In this document: piece by piece, positions 1 through 11,150 of the stretch
Layout of the letters: every line of letters starts with the position of its first letter
Position numbering within the stretch: position 1 is the stretch's first letter
Assembly: GCA_021234155.1 (NCBI GenBank)
Contig: JAJEKV010000003.1
Location: 30,675,166 to 30,739,165, forward strand
Reading direction: 5' to 3'
DNA length: 64,000 bases
From: Isoetes taiwanensis
Lineage: Eukaryota > Streptophyta > Lycopodiopsida > Isoetales > Isoetaceae
Position numbers and translations under genes: made by a program
Notes under the pieces: generated by a model
The model's database searches: none
The model's input: the letters and a program-made list of their open reading frames with translations, nothing else
Told to the model about the DNA's origin: nothing

Positions 1-107
1 TATTCCAAGCTTTGAACATGTTTTGCATCAGAGGGGATGTATTTCTACCAGGATGCAGGTAAGATAGGGCAGACTCAGGCAATGAATGCTTAACACTTGG
101 GTGACCT

Positions 108-2759
108 TCAGGATAAGCAGTCCAGCCAATATTTAATGAAAATAGATGCTATAGAGTTATTGCCAGATAAAGTTCTCCACACAAATATTCCTGCCAGGGC
201 ACATGCTTGCAAATATAAACTTTTACAACCTAACCCTCCATTAGATTTGGATCTTGTAACAGTGTCCCAATTAACACAATGATTTCCACACCAAATGAAT
301 TTCCTGATGGTTTTCTCTAACTCCTGATATATAGATCTGGGAGCCACAAGAGCAGAGGAAAAGTAAATGTGAGAAGCTGCCAGAACAGAATTTGCAATGA
401 TGGTACGACCAGCCATAGACAAGGAGTTTCTGAAAGAATTTAATTTCTTTTTGATACTCTGGAGGATTGGATCCCACAAACCTTTGATATTATGATTGAG
501 AGACAAGGGCATACCTAAAAGCTTGGTTGCTTGCATTGTGTTGAGGACCTTTATGTCATAGATATAGTTCTCACTGATATCACTAATGATCACACTTTTT
601 GCAATATTAAGGAAAATTCCAGAGGCCTCAGAAAATAATTCTATAATGCCTAAGAATTTAGCAATGTTATCAGGGTTGGAATCCAGAAAGGCAAAGGTGT
701 CATCAGCATACTGTGAGATTGTGAGGCTGCCTTTGTTGTCAGGAAGATGAAGACCTTTAATGTTGCCATTTTGTTGATGAAAATCAATAGCTCTTGTAAG
801 AATTTCAGCAACCACAAGAAAAAGGTAGGGAGCTAATGGGCAGCCTTGTCTCACCCCTCTAGAAAGATTAAAGAAACTTGAAGGGGAGCCATTAATGAGC
901 ACTGCAGAATTAATGATTAAGGAGATAACTTTAGGATTGAAGCCAATTTTGTGCAAAGCAAATTCGAGAAAATCCCAGTTTACTGAGTCAAAGGCCCTTT
1001 TGAAATCTAGCTTTAGAAGAATGCAATCTTGGCCAGACACTCTATTCCAGTGGAGACCCTCCGTGGCTATAATGTAATTGTCTAAGATGAATCTGTTTGG
1101 AAGGAAAGCAGATTGTTTGATATTGATATGCTCTTGAAGAAAGGGTTTAATCCTATTGGCAATTATTTTGGCACAAATCTTATATGTAGAATTGGTCAAA
1201 GAGATAGGCCTCCAATCCGAGAATGATGATGGCATGTCAACCTTTGGGACAAGAGTTATAAATCCAGCAGAAATAGAGGGATGAAGATGTCCTGCCTTCC
1301 AAAATCCATGAACCAAATTGACCATGTCAACCTTGAAGACATCCCAAAAGCAAATATAAAATTCTGGGGGTAGGCCATCAGGGCCAGGAGATTTGCCTTT
1401 ATTAAAGCTCATAATGACTTTGAAGATTTCCTGCTCAGAGGGGATGGCAGCAATGGAATCACTCATCAAATTATCAGAGTTGGGAATGATTTGATTAATG
1501 AATGAGAGAAAATCATCTTTTTTAGAAGGGGAGCTCGGATGAAAGTTCATGTCATTAAATAGGAAGGCATATTTCTCTTGGAAAAAATGCTTGATGTCCT
1601 TGGGAGAGTCAATGATAGAACCATTCTCACTATTCACTTGGAGAATAGAATTATTCAGGAGCCTTTTTCTTGCTGCTTTGTAAAAAAAATTTTGAGCTCC
1701 CAAGATCCATTTCTTTGTTGAATTTCATCTTACATTTAATGGCATAACTTCTAGCTTCAACTTCTTCAATGGATTTAATCTTATTCTCTAACACCTCTTC
1801 ACCAATTTGGAGATTAAGATCATGGGGTTGATTTTGGAGATGACCTCTAATACAAAGCAGGACTTGACAAGTTTAATCTTATAATAGAAGGTTTTCATTG
1901 AAAGGTGATCCCTGGATCTAGTTGCAGAGTTAAGATTATCTTGCAGAGAGAGGTAAAAATTTCTAAAATCCATGCAGAACTGTTTATTATCCAGAAGTGA
2001 GCAATTGAGCTTAAAGGGAATATTGCCATCTCTAGGAAGCTGCAAGAGGTGTTTGGTATGAAGGAACTGTGGTTGATGGTCAGAAATGGATATAGCCTCA
2101 TCACTTACCACATAACAGTTATCCCAGAAGGAGCAAGATGAGCTGGAAACATAAAATCTGTCTAAGGCACAGTAGACTCTATCAGAGTTTTTTTGCTTGT
2201 TTGACCAGGTGTATATAGCAGTAGAGGAAGGGACATGAATCAAATTAAGATCAGAGATGAAGGAGTCCCAATTAATTCTCTCAGTTCTTGACATGTTAAT
2301 CCTGTTCCCTAGTTATATGTCCCAATTTGGAGTATTGTTAAAGTCACCAGAGACTATCCAGTCAACTCGAGGTTGGGAAGACATCCATGCTTGGATATCA
2401 GGCCATAAGATCTCCCTGTCTTTTGGGCATGTGGGAGCATATATATTAATAACTCCAAAATTGGAATTATTAATAGCAAATATCACAGCCTGCCAACACT
2501 TACCAGGACTGTTGTAAAAGGAAATGTGAGGCAAAGTTTTCCATATCATAACAAGCCCCCCACTTGTGCCTGAAGACTCCATCCACATAGAGGAAACACC
2601 AGGGAAAATCCATTCAGCAAGACAAGAACTCTCAAATTTGGGGAGTTTAGTTTCCTGGAGTAGGATCAAGTCAGCCTTGTAATGCCTGAACTGAGAGATA
2701 ATTCTTCTTCTCTTAATGGGACCTTTCATTCCCCTGACATTCCATGTCATAATCTTCAT
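108..2759 (-). pseudogene. LINE ORF2: endonuclease and reverse transcriptase, broken
   Basis: ORF2 starts at 2759 with an AP-endonuclease opening (MTWNVRGMKG, then LLQETKL and VSGDFNN). The reverse transcriptase follows with PGPDGLPPEF, the WRPISLTN block, DFKRAFDSVNWDFLE, the RGVRQGCPLAPYLF block and the catalytic QYADD box. These families nick the target and copy the LINE RNA in place. The frame is broken by a TAA at 2313-2315, by two mutually compensating frameshifts near 1865 and 1711, and by another near 140, after which homologous sequence continues to the window edge in another frame. It is not functional as it stands. Confidence 0.88.
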
Positions 2760-2804
2760 GGTAGAGAGCAGAGGGAAGAAGGGAAAGCAGAGAAAGCAAA
2801 TAAG

Positions 2805-3716
2805 TTATCTGCTTCTCCTATTTTTCTTACTTCTGGTGTTATTTGCAGGAGTCTTATGCAAATAAGCAGTGATATCAGATTTAGAGGAATTTTTTTTCCT
2901 CTTAGATTTTGATTCTTTCCTGGACTTGCTAGCAGTGGAATTATTAGAGAAAAAATTCTCATTACCCCAATTCTCCTTATCACTACCAAAATCACTATCA
3001 GAACACCCCCTAGGAAAGAATTCAAACATATTTAATGCATCATCATTAGAATTTAGTTCAGTGCAATTATAAAAGAGAGGTACTTGCCTATTGGAGTCAT
3101 CAGCATTGTTGCATTCAGGTTGAGAGTTTGGAATTTGAGTGACCGAGTTGTCAGTATTGTCTCCCTTGGAATCCAATGCCACTGCCAGGAGCTCATGAAC
3201 CTGAGATTCACATACAATCTCCTTGTCTTTTTCTTGAAGTGTCTCAGCTGTCTCACAATCCTTACTATTCAAATCTTGGACCAAACCCTCCTGCAATGTA
3301 GCAATCTGCTCTGCGATTTCCTTAGAAATAGGGGGAGAGGATATTGGCAAATGTGAGGGCATATCAATAAGGTCTATTAAAGGGCAATCTGGAGATGTTG
3401 AGGATGGAGTGGTCATTGATGGGGGCAAAACAATAACTTGAGGATTTCCTACACTGTTGCTCAGAAGTAAATCAGACTCTTGCTCAACACTTAAACTAGC
3501 AAGTACCTGAAATTGATTGGAGCAATCAATTTTATCCAACCTGATATCTTGAGAGTCTTCTAGTAGTTTTGCTACAAATGGTTCTGGATCTTGAACAACA
3601 TTATCTTGAACTTCTTTTGGGATATCTGCATGGTTACTGTAAGCTAAGGTAGCTGAATTACCTGGAACATTTGGAGCTGTGATGACTTTGGTAACCTTGT
3701 CCACATGGGAGATCAT
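2805..3716 (-). CDS. LINE ORF1-like protein
   Basis: This 303-residue open frame lies directly upstream of the endonuclease start of the same LINE, 45 bp away, where ORF1 sits in plant L1 elements. It is rich in Ser, Asp, Asn and Glu and ends in a basic tract (KSRKESKSKRKKNSSKS). I see no zinc knuckle or RNA-recognition fold, so it may be only the linker-like C-terminal part of ORF1. In living elements ORF1 coats the LINE RNA. The assignment rests mainly on position. Confidence 0.55.
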   Translation of the reverse strand: MISHVDKVTKVITAPNVPGNSATLAYSNHADIPKEVQDNVVQDPEPFVAKLLEDSQDIRLDKIDCSNQFQVLASLSVEQESDLLLSNSVGNPQVIVLPPSMTTPSSTSPDCPLIDLIDMPSHLPISSPPISKEIAEQIATLQEGLVQDLNSKDCETAETLQEKDKEIVCESQVHELLAVALDSKGDNTDNSVTQIPNSQPECNNADDSNRQVPLFYNCTELNSNDDALNMFEFFPRGCSDSDFGSDKENWGNENFFSNNSTASKSRKESKSKRKKNSSKSDITAYLHKTPANNTRSKKNRRSR

Positions 3717-4119
3717 CTGGGATTGGTTACTGACAGGAGCTGAGTTTTTCTTCTACTGTTAGACTCATGTGCATGGCTTTTCTTTACTGCAGCATATGAT
3801 TTGAGAACCATGTTAGAAACAATGTCAGAGATGTGCACAAAATACATGCTAGGATACCCATGTATACATCAACATGTCAATGAATTAGGTATGATTTTAT
3901 TTCAGATATCTATATGCAACGCTTCTTTCTATTCCTCTTTGTTCTTCTCACCTTTTCAATGTCAAACAGGCGTTGCAGCCAGCTTTCTTCTACACCAGCT
4001 TTTTTTGGATATCAAACAGGAGAAAGAAGGCCTTATTCGTGGGACAATGGCTCGCTCAGTCTTTACCAGTTTGGCCCACAGGTCTGATAAAATTCTATCT
4101 TTTTTCTCACTTTCACCCA

Positions 4120-5225
4120 CCCACTGGGATGCTGCCATCAGGTTGCGTGTCAAGGCAGGTTGGAAAGCACTATATCCATGTAGAGCAATAGCCACAAGGC
4201 AGAGTTATATGCCCGGGGCCACCAGTCACACCTGTTTAGGGCCTTGGTCGAGCTGGTTCTCCTGTACAGAGCAGAAGTGTGGGGTCCGGTGATATCCCTC
4301 ACCACCTGGAATGATCTCGAGCAGGTGCAGAAAGCCTTCTTGGCATGAGCCCTTGAGGTAATGTCCATAGTTCTATACCAGATCCTACTCCAGGAGACAC
4401 GTTTTCTACCCGTTCAACGAGCTGCATTGGAACGCCATATTATTTACTTCCAGAAGGTGGTCGCTATGGGTGATACGTGTTTGCCCAACCTTGCTTTGGT
4501 CATAGCAATGGGTCCCAATGCTTCAAAGCCTGCTAGAAGGACAAGCAAACTCAGTGGTTCTCACGTTGGGATGTACAGGCAAACAGATGCATACAGGTAC
4601 AAACAAAGAAGGATTACAATGCACTAAAGTTGTACCTAGATGCTAGTTTCCTTCGCAAGCTCTGGGATGCAGACGTTCTGACACACGTTAAGATGGCACA
4701 CTATCAGTAGCAAGTCAATCCTAAGCTCACGAGAGGCACACACCAGTATTTTTACACCCATTTGCCCATGAAGAAGCGCAGACTCATAGCTTCCATTCGC
4801 TGGACTTGAAAAGCACGGGAGGATAGGTTTTGTCAGTGTTGCCATCAGGGCGTCAGTGAAGATGAATGTCATGCTCTCCAGATCTGCCCAGCCTTTGCCT
4901 ATATCCGAGCGTGGTATGTTCGGTTAGTTGTGCCTGACCACTGCATGAGTTATTGAATACGACTTCCGTGGGCTTATTGGGATCATACCTCCAGGAGGTT
5001 ATGGATACACAGACTCAGTTGCATCCTCCGGGACAATATTGAATTGTCCTATACAATTGTACAGTATATCAGCATACTTATTACTGCTAAAGTTTTTCCC
5101 TCGAAAACCCTTCCGGGCTAAGGTTTTTTAATCTTGACAGTAATACGCTTGCTGCTCTCTTTTTGTTTGAGTCCCATTGGCCAATTGGTCTCCGTGGACG
5201 ATAAAAAAATCTATTCTATTCTATA
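4120..5225 (+). mobile_element. 3' part of a LINE with a TTCTA pentamer tail (copy A)
   Basis: From about 4120 the plus strand encodes, across several frames, the C-terminal part of a LINE protein (RLRVKAGWKALYP, then LVELVLLYRAEVWGP). It closely matches the copy at 7.8-10.2 kb. It ends in a shared 3' region containing TTTTTCCCTCGAAAACCCTTC and TCTCCGTGGACGATAAAAA, followed by a short TTCTA repeat at about 5208-5222. A pentamer tail instead of poly(A) separates this family from the L1-type LINEs in the window. Stops and frameshifts show that it is decayed. Confidence 0.75.
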
Positions 5226-6309
5226 AGTACGGACCAGTTTCAGTTATGCACAATATTTATTTCCAGTTCAACATCTCTTAAATTCTACTATAAGCTCAAT
5301 CTAGCTTATAAATCCTTGGCTGCAGGGTAGTTATGGCGCCTCTATCAAGATGCATGTCATTTGACAACCACAGCGTGCCTCTTTTGGAGGTTTAATCATT
5401 GCCTAAGCAACCGAAGTAAATGCCATTGAAGCAACTGGAGTAAATGCTACATCTAATATGTATGATTCTTCCCTAAACATTTTGCATTCCATTTTCATTT
5501 CTTTACAAAAGCTGTGGTATAAATTGTTTTCGCAGATACTTGGCCTCTTATACTAATTGCACATTACATACCGTTTGTGCTAAATTGAACAGACATCATG
5601 CTTAATTACATTTGTAAAATTGTAATGCAATAGTTAATTCGTAGAGATATAGTAGCATTAGTGCAGGGGATAGATATGCATTAGGTGAAGAAACAAATTT
5701 TGTTAGAAAAAACATCATGCATGCTTTTTTCAACAATAAGTATGTGAAATTCTTTTGTGCAGGACAACATGGGAAATAAAATAACAAACTATAGTGGATA
5801 TGGCTGCTAATCGCAGAGTTTTATTGATCAAAGTAAGCCTGAATATTACTTGGACTAACAAAATTCTGGCAGAATGAGAATGACAGAATGAGAATGACTT
5901 TTTATCGTAAAGTCATGCTACTGAATGCCGAGGTTATACAATCACAAGATAAAAATAAAATAACACTACTTTACAAGGGTCTTGACTTCCATATTTAACC
6001 TTGGTATATAGTAGAGAAAATTCATATTATTCGCTTAGTTGACTTACCATTAAATCATCACTTCATCGTTTAACTGTAACCAACTGTTTAACTGTAACCA
6101 ACTAGAAAACCAATGCCTAATAGCAACAGGAGGGCATATAAAGAAGACGATTCGTACGATTCATAGTCACTAAAGCAATTTGTTAAGCTGTTGAGAAACG
6201 ACAATTGATAGAGGTTGTTCTTAGGAAGCTTGCTGCATCACTAAAGCAGTGCATACATATATGTTCTGACATGTGTTATATAAGTTCTTTTATATTTTGT
6301 CTTATTATA
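5226..6309. other. AT-rich stretch with no recognisable gene
   Basis: No convincing coding frame, RNA gene or terminal repeat was seen. Short AT-rich runs and a local doubling of AACTGTAACCAACT near 6075-6105 are the only structure noticed. Confidence 0.6.
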
Positions 6310-6343
6310 ACATAAGTAAAAATCCCATTGTTTTGCAACACAG
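6310..6343 (+). repeat. Left copy of a 34 bp LINE target-site duplication
   Basis: The 34 bases up to the poly(T) run recur at 6479-6512 with one mismatch (A to G). They flank a 135 bp LINE tail exactly, as expected for target-primed reverse transcription. Confidence 0.85.
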
Positions 6344-6478
6344 TTTTTTTTTTTTTTTGAAGAACTGAGACACTTATATTAAAAGAATGGCAATGATACA
6401 AGAGGAGTAGTGAGGAAAAAGAATGCCCCGAAGGGACAAACACACCTCAACACTCCATACTAAAAAACTAGAGCGTAA
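6344..6478 (-). mobile_element. Extreme 5'-truncated LINE insertion (135 bp)
   Basis: A run of 15 T followed by GAAGAACTGAGACAC and ATTAAAAGAATGGCAATG is the reverse complement of a LINE 3' end. The same end closes the GC-rich LINE at 37313, where it reads T(16)GAAGAACTGTGTCATC and TTAAAAGAATGGTAATG. Only the tail was integrated. Flanking 34 bp duplications confirm an insertion event, and their single difference suggests it is fairly young. Confidence 0.85.
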
Positions 6479-6512
6479 ACATAAGTAAAGATCCCATTGT
6501 TTTGCAACACAG
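6479..6512 (+). repeat. Right copy of a 34 bp LINE target-site duplication
   Basis: This is the partner of 6310-6343, with one mismatch over 34 bases. It marks the 5' side of the truncated LINE. Confidence 0.85.
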
Positions 6513-6819
6513 TTTTTGTCAATGGTTCAAAACAAAGATTTGTTTCCTAAAGATAGTATACTAGGCACACACTTGGGACCCAGAGAAAATCTATTATGCC
6601 CATCTTTCAAATTTGCAATGTTTCTTATTTAATTGGCAAGAGGCATGCCCACAAGTTTCATGTTTTATTTGTGCACACAATTAATGAATTCCAAGTATTA
6701 TAAATTGTAGCTCTAATCAAAGGTTCCAAGTACTTGCATTCTACAAGTTCCCAAAATGATATGAGGGCCCAGAAGTTACTTTACAAGTTTTAAAAATGAT
6801 CCAAGGGCCCAAAACTTAC

Positions 6820-7690
6820 CCTACATGCAGAATTCTTCCAGAATTTCCATAAGCTCATCTAAGCCATCCTTATTCAGGGTCATCAAAATTAGGTCATCCG
6901 CATAGAGCATATATGGTACTTTGACCTCGGAAATAATCGGGGCCTCTTCATCCCCACCTTTACTCCTTATGAATTCCCCTAATGCATCTATGTATAACCC
7001 AAAGATTTTCGGTGAAAGTGGGCATCCTTGCTTCACCCCTGTATCACATTCCACTCCTTCTTCTTCAGGACCTATATTGGCCGCCACTTTTTCATATAAT
7101 CTGGTTATAGTCACCAATAAATGATGTGGTAAACCCAATTCCCTCAGTCTCTGCAAAAGTTTATCCCTTCGTACCATATCAAAAGCCTTTCTGAAATCGA
7201 CAAAACAACAATACACTGTTTTCTCTAGTGATCGTGTATGTTCTATTATTACCCTCAGCGTTACCAAGTGGTCTATTGTTGAATGATTTGGTTTGAATCT
7301 TGCTTGTTCTTTTGCCTGTTTGATATTCCTTTCTACTCAATCTGTCATTTTCATTTCTACTGCTTTGCTATACCATTTCACCATCTCATTGCTCACCATT
7401 ATAGTTCTGTAATTCCCAGGATTTAGCGGGTCCTTTCCCTTGAATAGTGGTATCACCTTGTTACATTGCCAACTATGTGGAAGGTCTGTTAAGGCTTTAT
7501 TGAAGATACTGATTACCAGTGTAATGGATTCATTTCTGGCCGCTTTGAAGATGTTCGTGGTGAAACCCAGCAAGTCCGGAGCTTTGTTGTTGCTTAGGGC
7601 ATATAGCGCCCTCCCTACTTCTTCCTCTTCAAAACCTTCTCCTACCGGACTTCCCGGTATCTCAAATTTCTCTGCTCCAAAGTGATACAG
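6820..7690 (-). pseudogene. Isolated reverse-transcriptase fragment of another LINE family
   Basis: Two minus-strand frames together give the middle of a non-LTR reverse transcriptase. The first (about 7685-7337) carries the LPHSWQCNKVIPLFKGKD and PGNYRTIMVSN blocks. The second (7267-6821) carries CCFVDFRKAFDMVRRDKL, GVKQGCPLSPKIFGLY and the catalytic box YMLYADDLIL. The wording differs from the L1-type copies (VDFRKAFD rather than LDFKRAFD), so it belongs to a different clade. There is no endonuclease and no 3' tail beside it, and the two frames are separated by a stop and a shift. It is a relic. Confidence 0.82.
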
Positions 7691-8178
7691 TTTATTTTAA
7701 GGTGATCTGTCCAAATCTTTCAATCTGTGGGAGATCGTCTCTACTTAGAGACATAAATTCTCTCTCAACAAAAATTATTGAGCATGTGGATAACCTCACT
7801 GGCTCATGGACAATGGGGGTGGCGGGACCCAACTTTTGCATCAGGTCATCAGGCAAGTCATCTATGCATATGATGTTGACCTCTTAGCTCACACTCTAGA
7901 GGATATGCAGTCTCACCTAGATGCTCTGGATAGATTCTGCCGGGCCACAGACATGAACGTCAATCTGGCCAAGACTAAGGTGGTCCTAATCTTATCCTCG
8001 CGCCATCCAAGGCCCCCTTCATTCACTTATCGAGGGCAACAAGTGGAGGTGACACCCACCTACAAGTATCTGGGAGTGGAGTTTCCTTCTACACTATGCT
8101 GGGACACTTCCATAAGATTGCGTGTAGCAGCAGGCTGGAAAGCACTTTATGCAATGCAGAACAATAACCACAGAGCAG

Positions 8179-9106
8179 TAGCTTCAATATTCTTGGTTCC
8201 CAGGAATTCTTCAAGCCAAGAATCAATAATTTGGATCTTGAATTCTTCACACCCTGGAACAAACGAGTACTCAACTTGAAATGAGTTATCAGGAGGGCCA
8301 GATGCAAGCTCAGATGATATCATGTTATATAAGGTTAGAAGTACCAGTAATGAATCTACCTGGGCTAAACTATTCTGCAGAGAAGTGGTGCAAATGTATT
8401 GCCTGTTCAGTTTTCTGTTCATGTACCATTTCTCCTTGACAGAAAGACAACTCAGCAGGTACAGAGAACTATATTATTCCCACAAAATGCTCTCTGACCT
8501 TTATGGCACTTTACTCCTGCTAATGGCCAAAGAAGATGTTCATCAGCTGCTCATGGAAAATGGATCTGAGCATAACAGTTACAAGTTTGGTACTGACTCA
8601 GGGTTTTACTGGGTCTACAACAGAATCTTTGACCAAATCATGAAAGCCCCTTAACCATCCTATCATCTTCCTTTTTCTAGCCTCATTCTCTATCTGCAAT
8701 AGTACTTCTTGCCTTAATCCCGGTTGCTCAGTTCATAAACATTCTCTTGTCTAACACTTGAAACAGGTACTTGGAGATCAATTCCGTAATTGCAGGATCT
8801 TGGAGCTCGTTTGGCCAAATGATAACCTTCAATCCAGCAACTGTTCCAGCTTACTCAACTGGTGCAAATCAGCATTTTGGATAATTTTCTACTGCAGAAC
8901 AACAGCACTTTCTGGCTGTACTTTTGGTGGCACTTACTGTTTAAACATTATGCTCATTCCATGCTGATATTTCTTTATTTTAACTCTAAGATGTAACTAA
9001 TGGGAAATCTTGTTCCCTCATTGGTTACACATATGTATGGCTTTTATTAATTAATGGAAAAAACATCTCTTAACCTCAAAAAAAAAAAAAAAAAAAAAAA
9101 AAAAAG
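8179..9106 (+). mobile_element. Nested 5'-truncated LINE with poly(A) tail
   Basis: This block interrupts a continuous LINE reading frame and ends in about 27 A residues (9079-9105), so it is a plus-strand retro-inserted sequence. Near its 3' end a frame reads INSVIAGSW, close to the INGWFYYCRYF/IIAG wording at the end of the LINE at 19.85 kb, and the 3' part looks like a plant L1 3' UTR. A processed pseudogene is the alternative. I could not delimit a target duplication. Confidence 0.6.
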
Positions 9107-9109
9107 AAT

Positions 9110-9989
9110 TGTATGATTGGGGACATTAGGCACATCTGTTCAGGGTATTGGTAGAGCCCGTTCTTTTGTACGGGGTTGAAGTCTGGGGCCCAGTGGTGTC
9201 CCTTGCTACTTGGAGCGACTTAGAACAGGTGCAGAAGGCCTTCTTAGCACGGGCACTCGGAGTGAAATCCACGGTCCCATATCATATTTTGTTGCAGGAG
9301 ACAGGTTTCCTGCCACTTTAGCGAGCGGCCCTTGATAGACACATCGACTATTTCCAGAAGGTAGTAAATATGGATGATGATCATCTAGCGCACTTGGCTT
9401 ATACAGTGGAAATGGGACCACAACGACTCAAGAATTGTTGGAAGGATAAAAGAGTGCAGTGGCTAACTAGATGGAATGTCCAGGAGCACATGTGCATCCA
9501 GGTAGAAACAGAGGCAGATCGCGACAGCCTGAGATGTTACCTTGATGCTTGTTTCTCCAGTAAGCTTTGGGATTCCAGGGCCCTGGAGAAAGTCAAAACA
9601 GCACATTACAAGCAGCACATAAATCCCACATTAGAACGAGGCCCACAGCGCTACCTACGTTCACATCTGCCCATGAAAAAGCGCAGGCATATCGCCTCCA
9701 TCCAACATACAGTGCCCACCATCTCCGGATTGAGACAGGTCGATGGATTGGGGAGCCACGTCAGGATAGGGTTTGTCAGTGCTGCCAGACGGGAGCTGTT
9801 GAGGATGAGTGTCACACTTTCCAGAGTTGCCCGGCATATGATCAGCCTTGGACACGCTATGCTCAGTTGATTAGACCTGATGAGCCGCTACACATGACAC
9901 TGGGCACGACTTCGGTGCACTCACTCGGATCATACATTCAAGAAGTACTGGACTTGAGGGCTCAGATATGCCCCCAGTCAACCATTTAA
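9110..9989 (+). pseudogene. C-terminal part of LINE ORF2 with Cys/His cluster
   Basis: Two overlapping plus-strand frames (9370-9870 and 9567-9989) carry the end of the pentamer-tailed LINE protein. The first gives WLTRWNVQEHMCIQVETE and LPMKKRRHIASI; the second gives RIETGRWIGEPRQDRVCQCC and VEDECHTFQSCP. The spacing C-x-x-C...H...C is a zinc-knuckle-like motif typical of LINE C-termini, thought to bind nucleic acid. A frameshift near 9720 separates the two parts and an in-frame stop lies near 9318. The copy is inactive. Confidence 0.72.
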
Positions 9990-10165
9990 TCGTTGTCAGC
10001 CGTCTTATTGCTGCCACGGTTTTTCCCTCGAAAACCCTTCGGGGTGGGGGCTTTTTAATCCGGGCAGTAATGTGTCTGCTGCGCTTTTTGTATTGGGTCC
10101 CATAGGTCGATTGGTCTCCGTGGACGATAAAAACAATTCCATTCTATTCTATTCTATTCTCTGGA

Positions 10166-11120
10166 AATTTCACACGACAAAATACTCTGTGGTGGGAGAA
10201 TATTCTCACATTGAATTTTACATGGGTCCTACAGGAAAGAGGCAATAACTATACCGAAGAAAAGTGCATTAATATCACACTGCCACTCTACATAAGATAA
10301 TTAATGCCATAACCACCACTGCTCCAGCATTAGGGAAACCATTTCCCTTCTATCGGAAAATATCCTATAGTTTTCTCACCCAATCGGAATTTATAAGTTT
10401 GAATCGGATCATTTCTGCAAACAAAATTCACAACCGAATCCCATTTTACCAAGACAAAGAGAACTCAAAGTATATTACAACCAACTATTCACCAAGTACT
10501 CAATAGCTAAAATATCAAATTAAAACCAAATCAAAATGCTATGTTGAAGCAAATAATCATACTTAAGAATACAATAGCTTAAGAGGGAATTAAACATGTA
10601 ACATCAAGAAGAAGAATAAGTTTGGTTCCCTCGTTGAAAGGGGAATAAATTATTTAAGGCAAAAGGTGGAGTAGATTTGGATATAGCAAAGAGCCCACTA
10701 CAGACTTATTACAGAATATTCAAAATATACCAAAAAATATAACAGAATGGATTTTGGGATGAATGTAGTGTAAAACCGTCTGAGGCAGTAGATTATCCAA
10801 TTGCAATGAAAAAAAATGACTGTCCTTCATTCAGTTTTGGACAGAGCCGCATTGGTTCTCTACATTCTACATTCACAATACAATATGCAAGGGCATTAAC
10901 AATCTTGATCTTCTTGCCAATAAAGTATAAAGCTGGATCTTTACGTAATATAGAACAGAAATAAAAAAACACATAGATTTACCTTTCAGAGCTCTGTGTG
11001 GTGTATCTCTGTGTATTCCAGCTCTGTGTGGTGTGGTTTTGCTCCTTAAAAGCCGATGCCCTTGTTCTTGTTGCATAAATCTTGTTGGGCAAAATCTAGA
11101 CCAGTCTTAAACCCAGTTCT
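10166..11120. other. No gene seen
   Basis: This is AT-rich sequence without a credible coding frame. A stretch at about 10217-10310 (TTTACATGGGTC... GAAGAAAAGTG) has a diverged relative at about 16015-16090, so both are probably remnants of one dispersed repeat. Confidence 0.5.
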
Positions 11121-11150
11121 ACAACTGTGACGCTCCCCGAACATATACGA

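Larger units (their letters stand above)
1..3720 (-). mobile_element. L1-type plant LINE, 3' end beyond the left edge
   Basis: A non-LTR retrotransposon lies on the minus strand. Reading leftward it has an ORF1-like protein, then an endonuclease and a reverse transcriptase; the 3' end is cut off by the start of the window. The order ORF1, endonuclease, reverse transcriptase and a plant-style C-terminal region is that of plant L1 elements. ORF2 carries an in-frame stop and several frameshifts, so the copy is dead. No target duplication can be tested because one end is missing. Confidence 0.88.
7790..10165 (+). mobile_element. LINE with pentamer tail (copy B), interrupted by another LINE
   Basis: At 7830-8178 the plus strand encodes VIYAYDVDLLAHTLEDMQSH, the reverse-transcriptase YADD region with its first Asp lost (YDVD), then NLAKTKVVLILSSR and KYLGVEF. 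Homology to copy A is then broken by an inserted segment (8179-9106) and resumes at about 9107 with LVEPVLLYGVEVWGPV. The element ends in the same 3' region as copy A (TCTCCGTGGACGATAAAAA) and a TTCTA run at 10138-10160. Confidence 0.78.
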
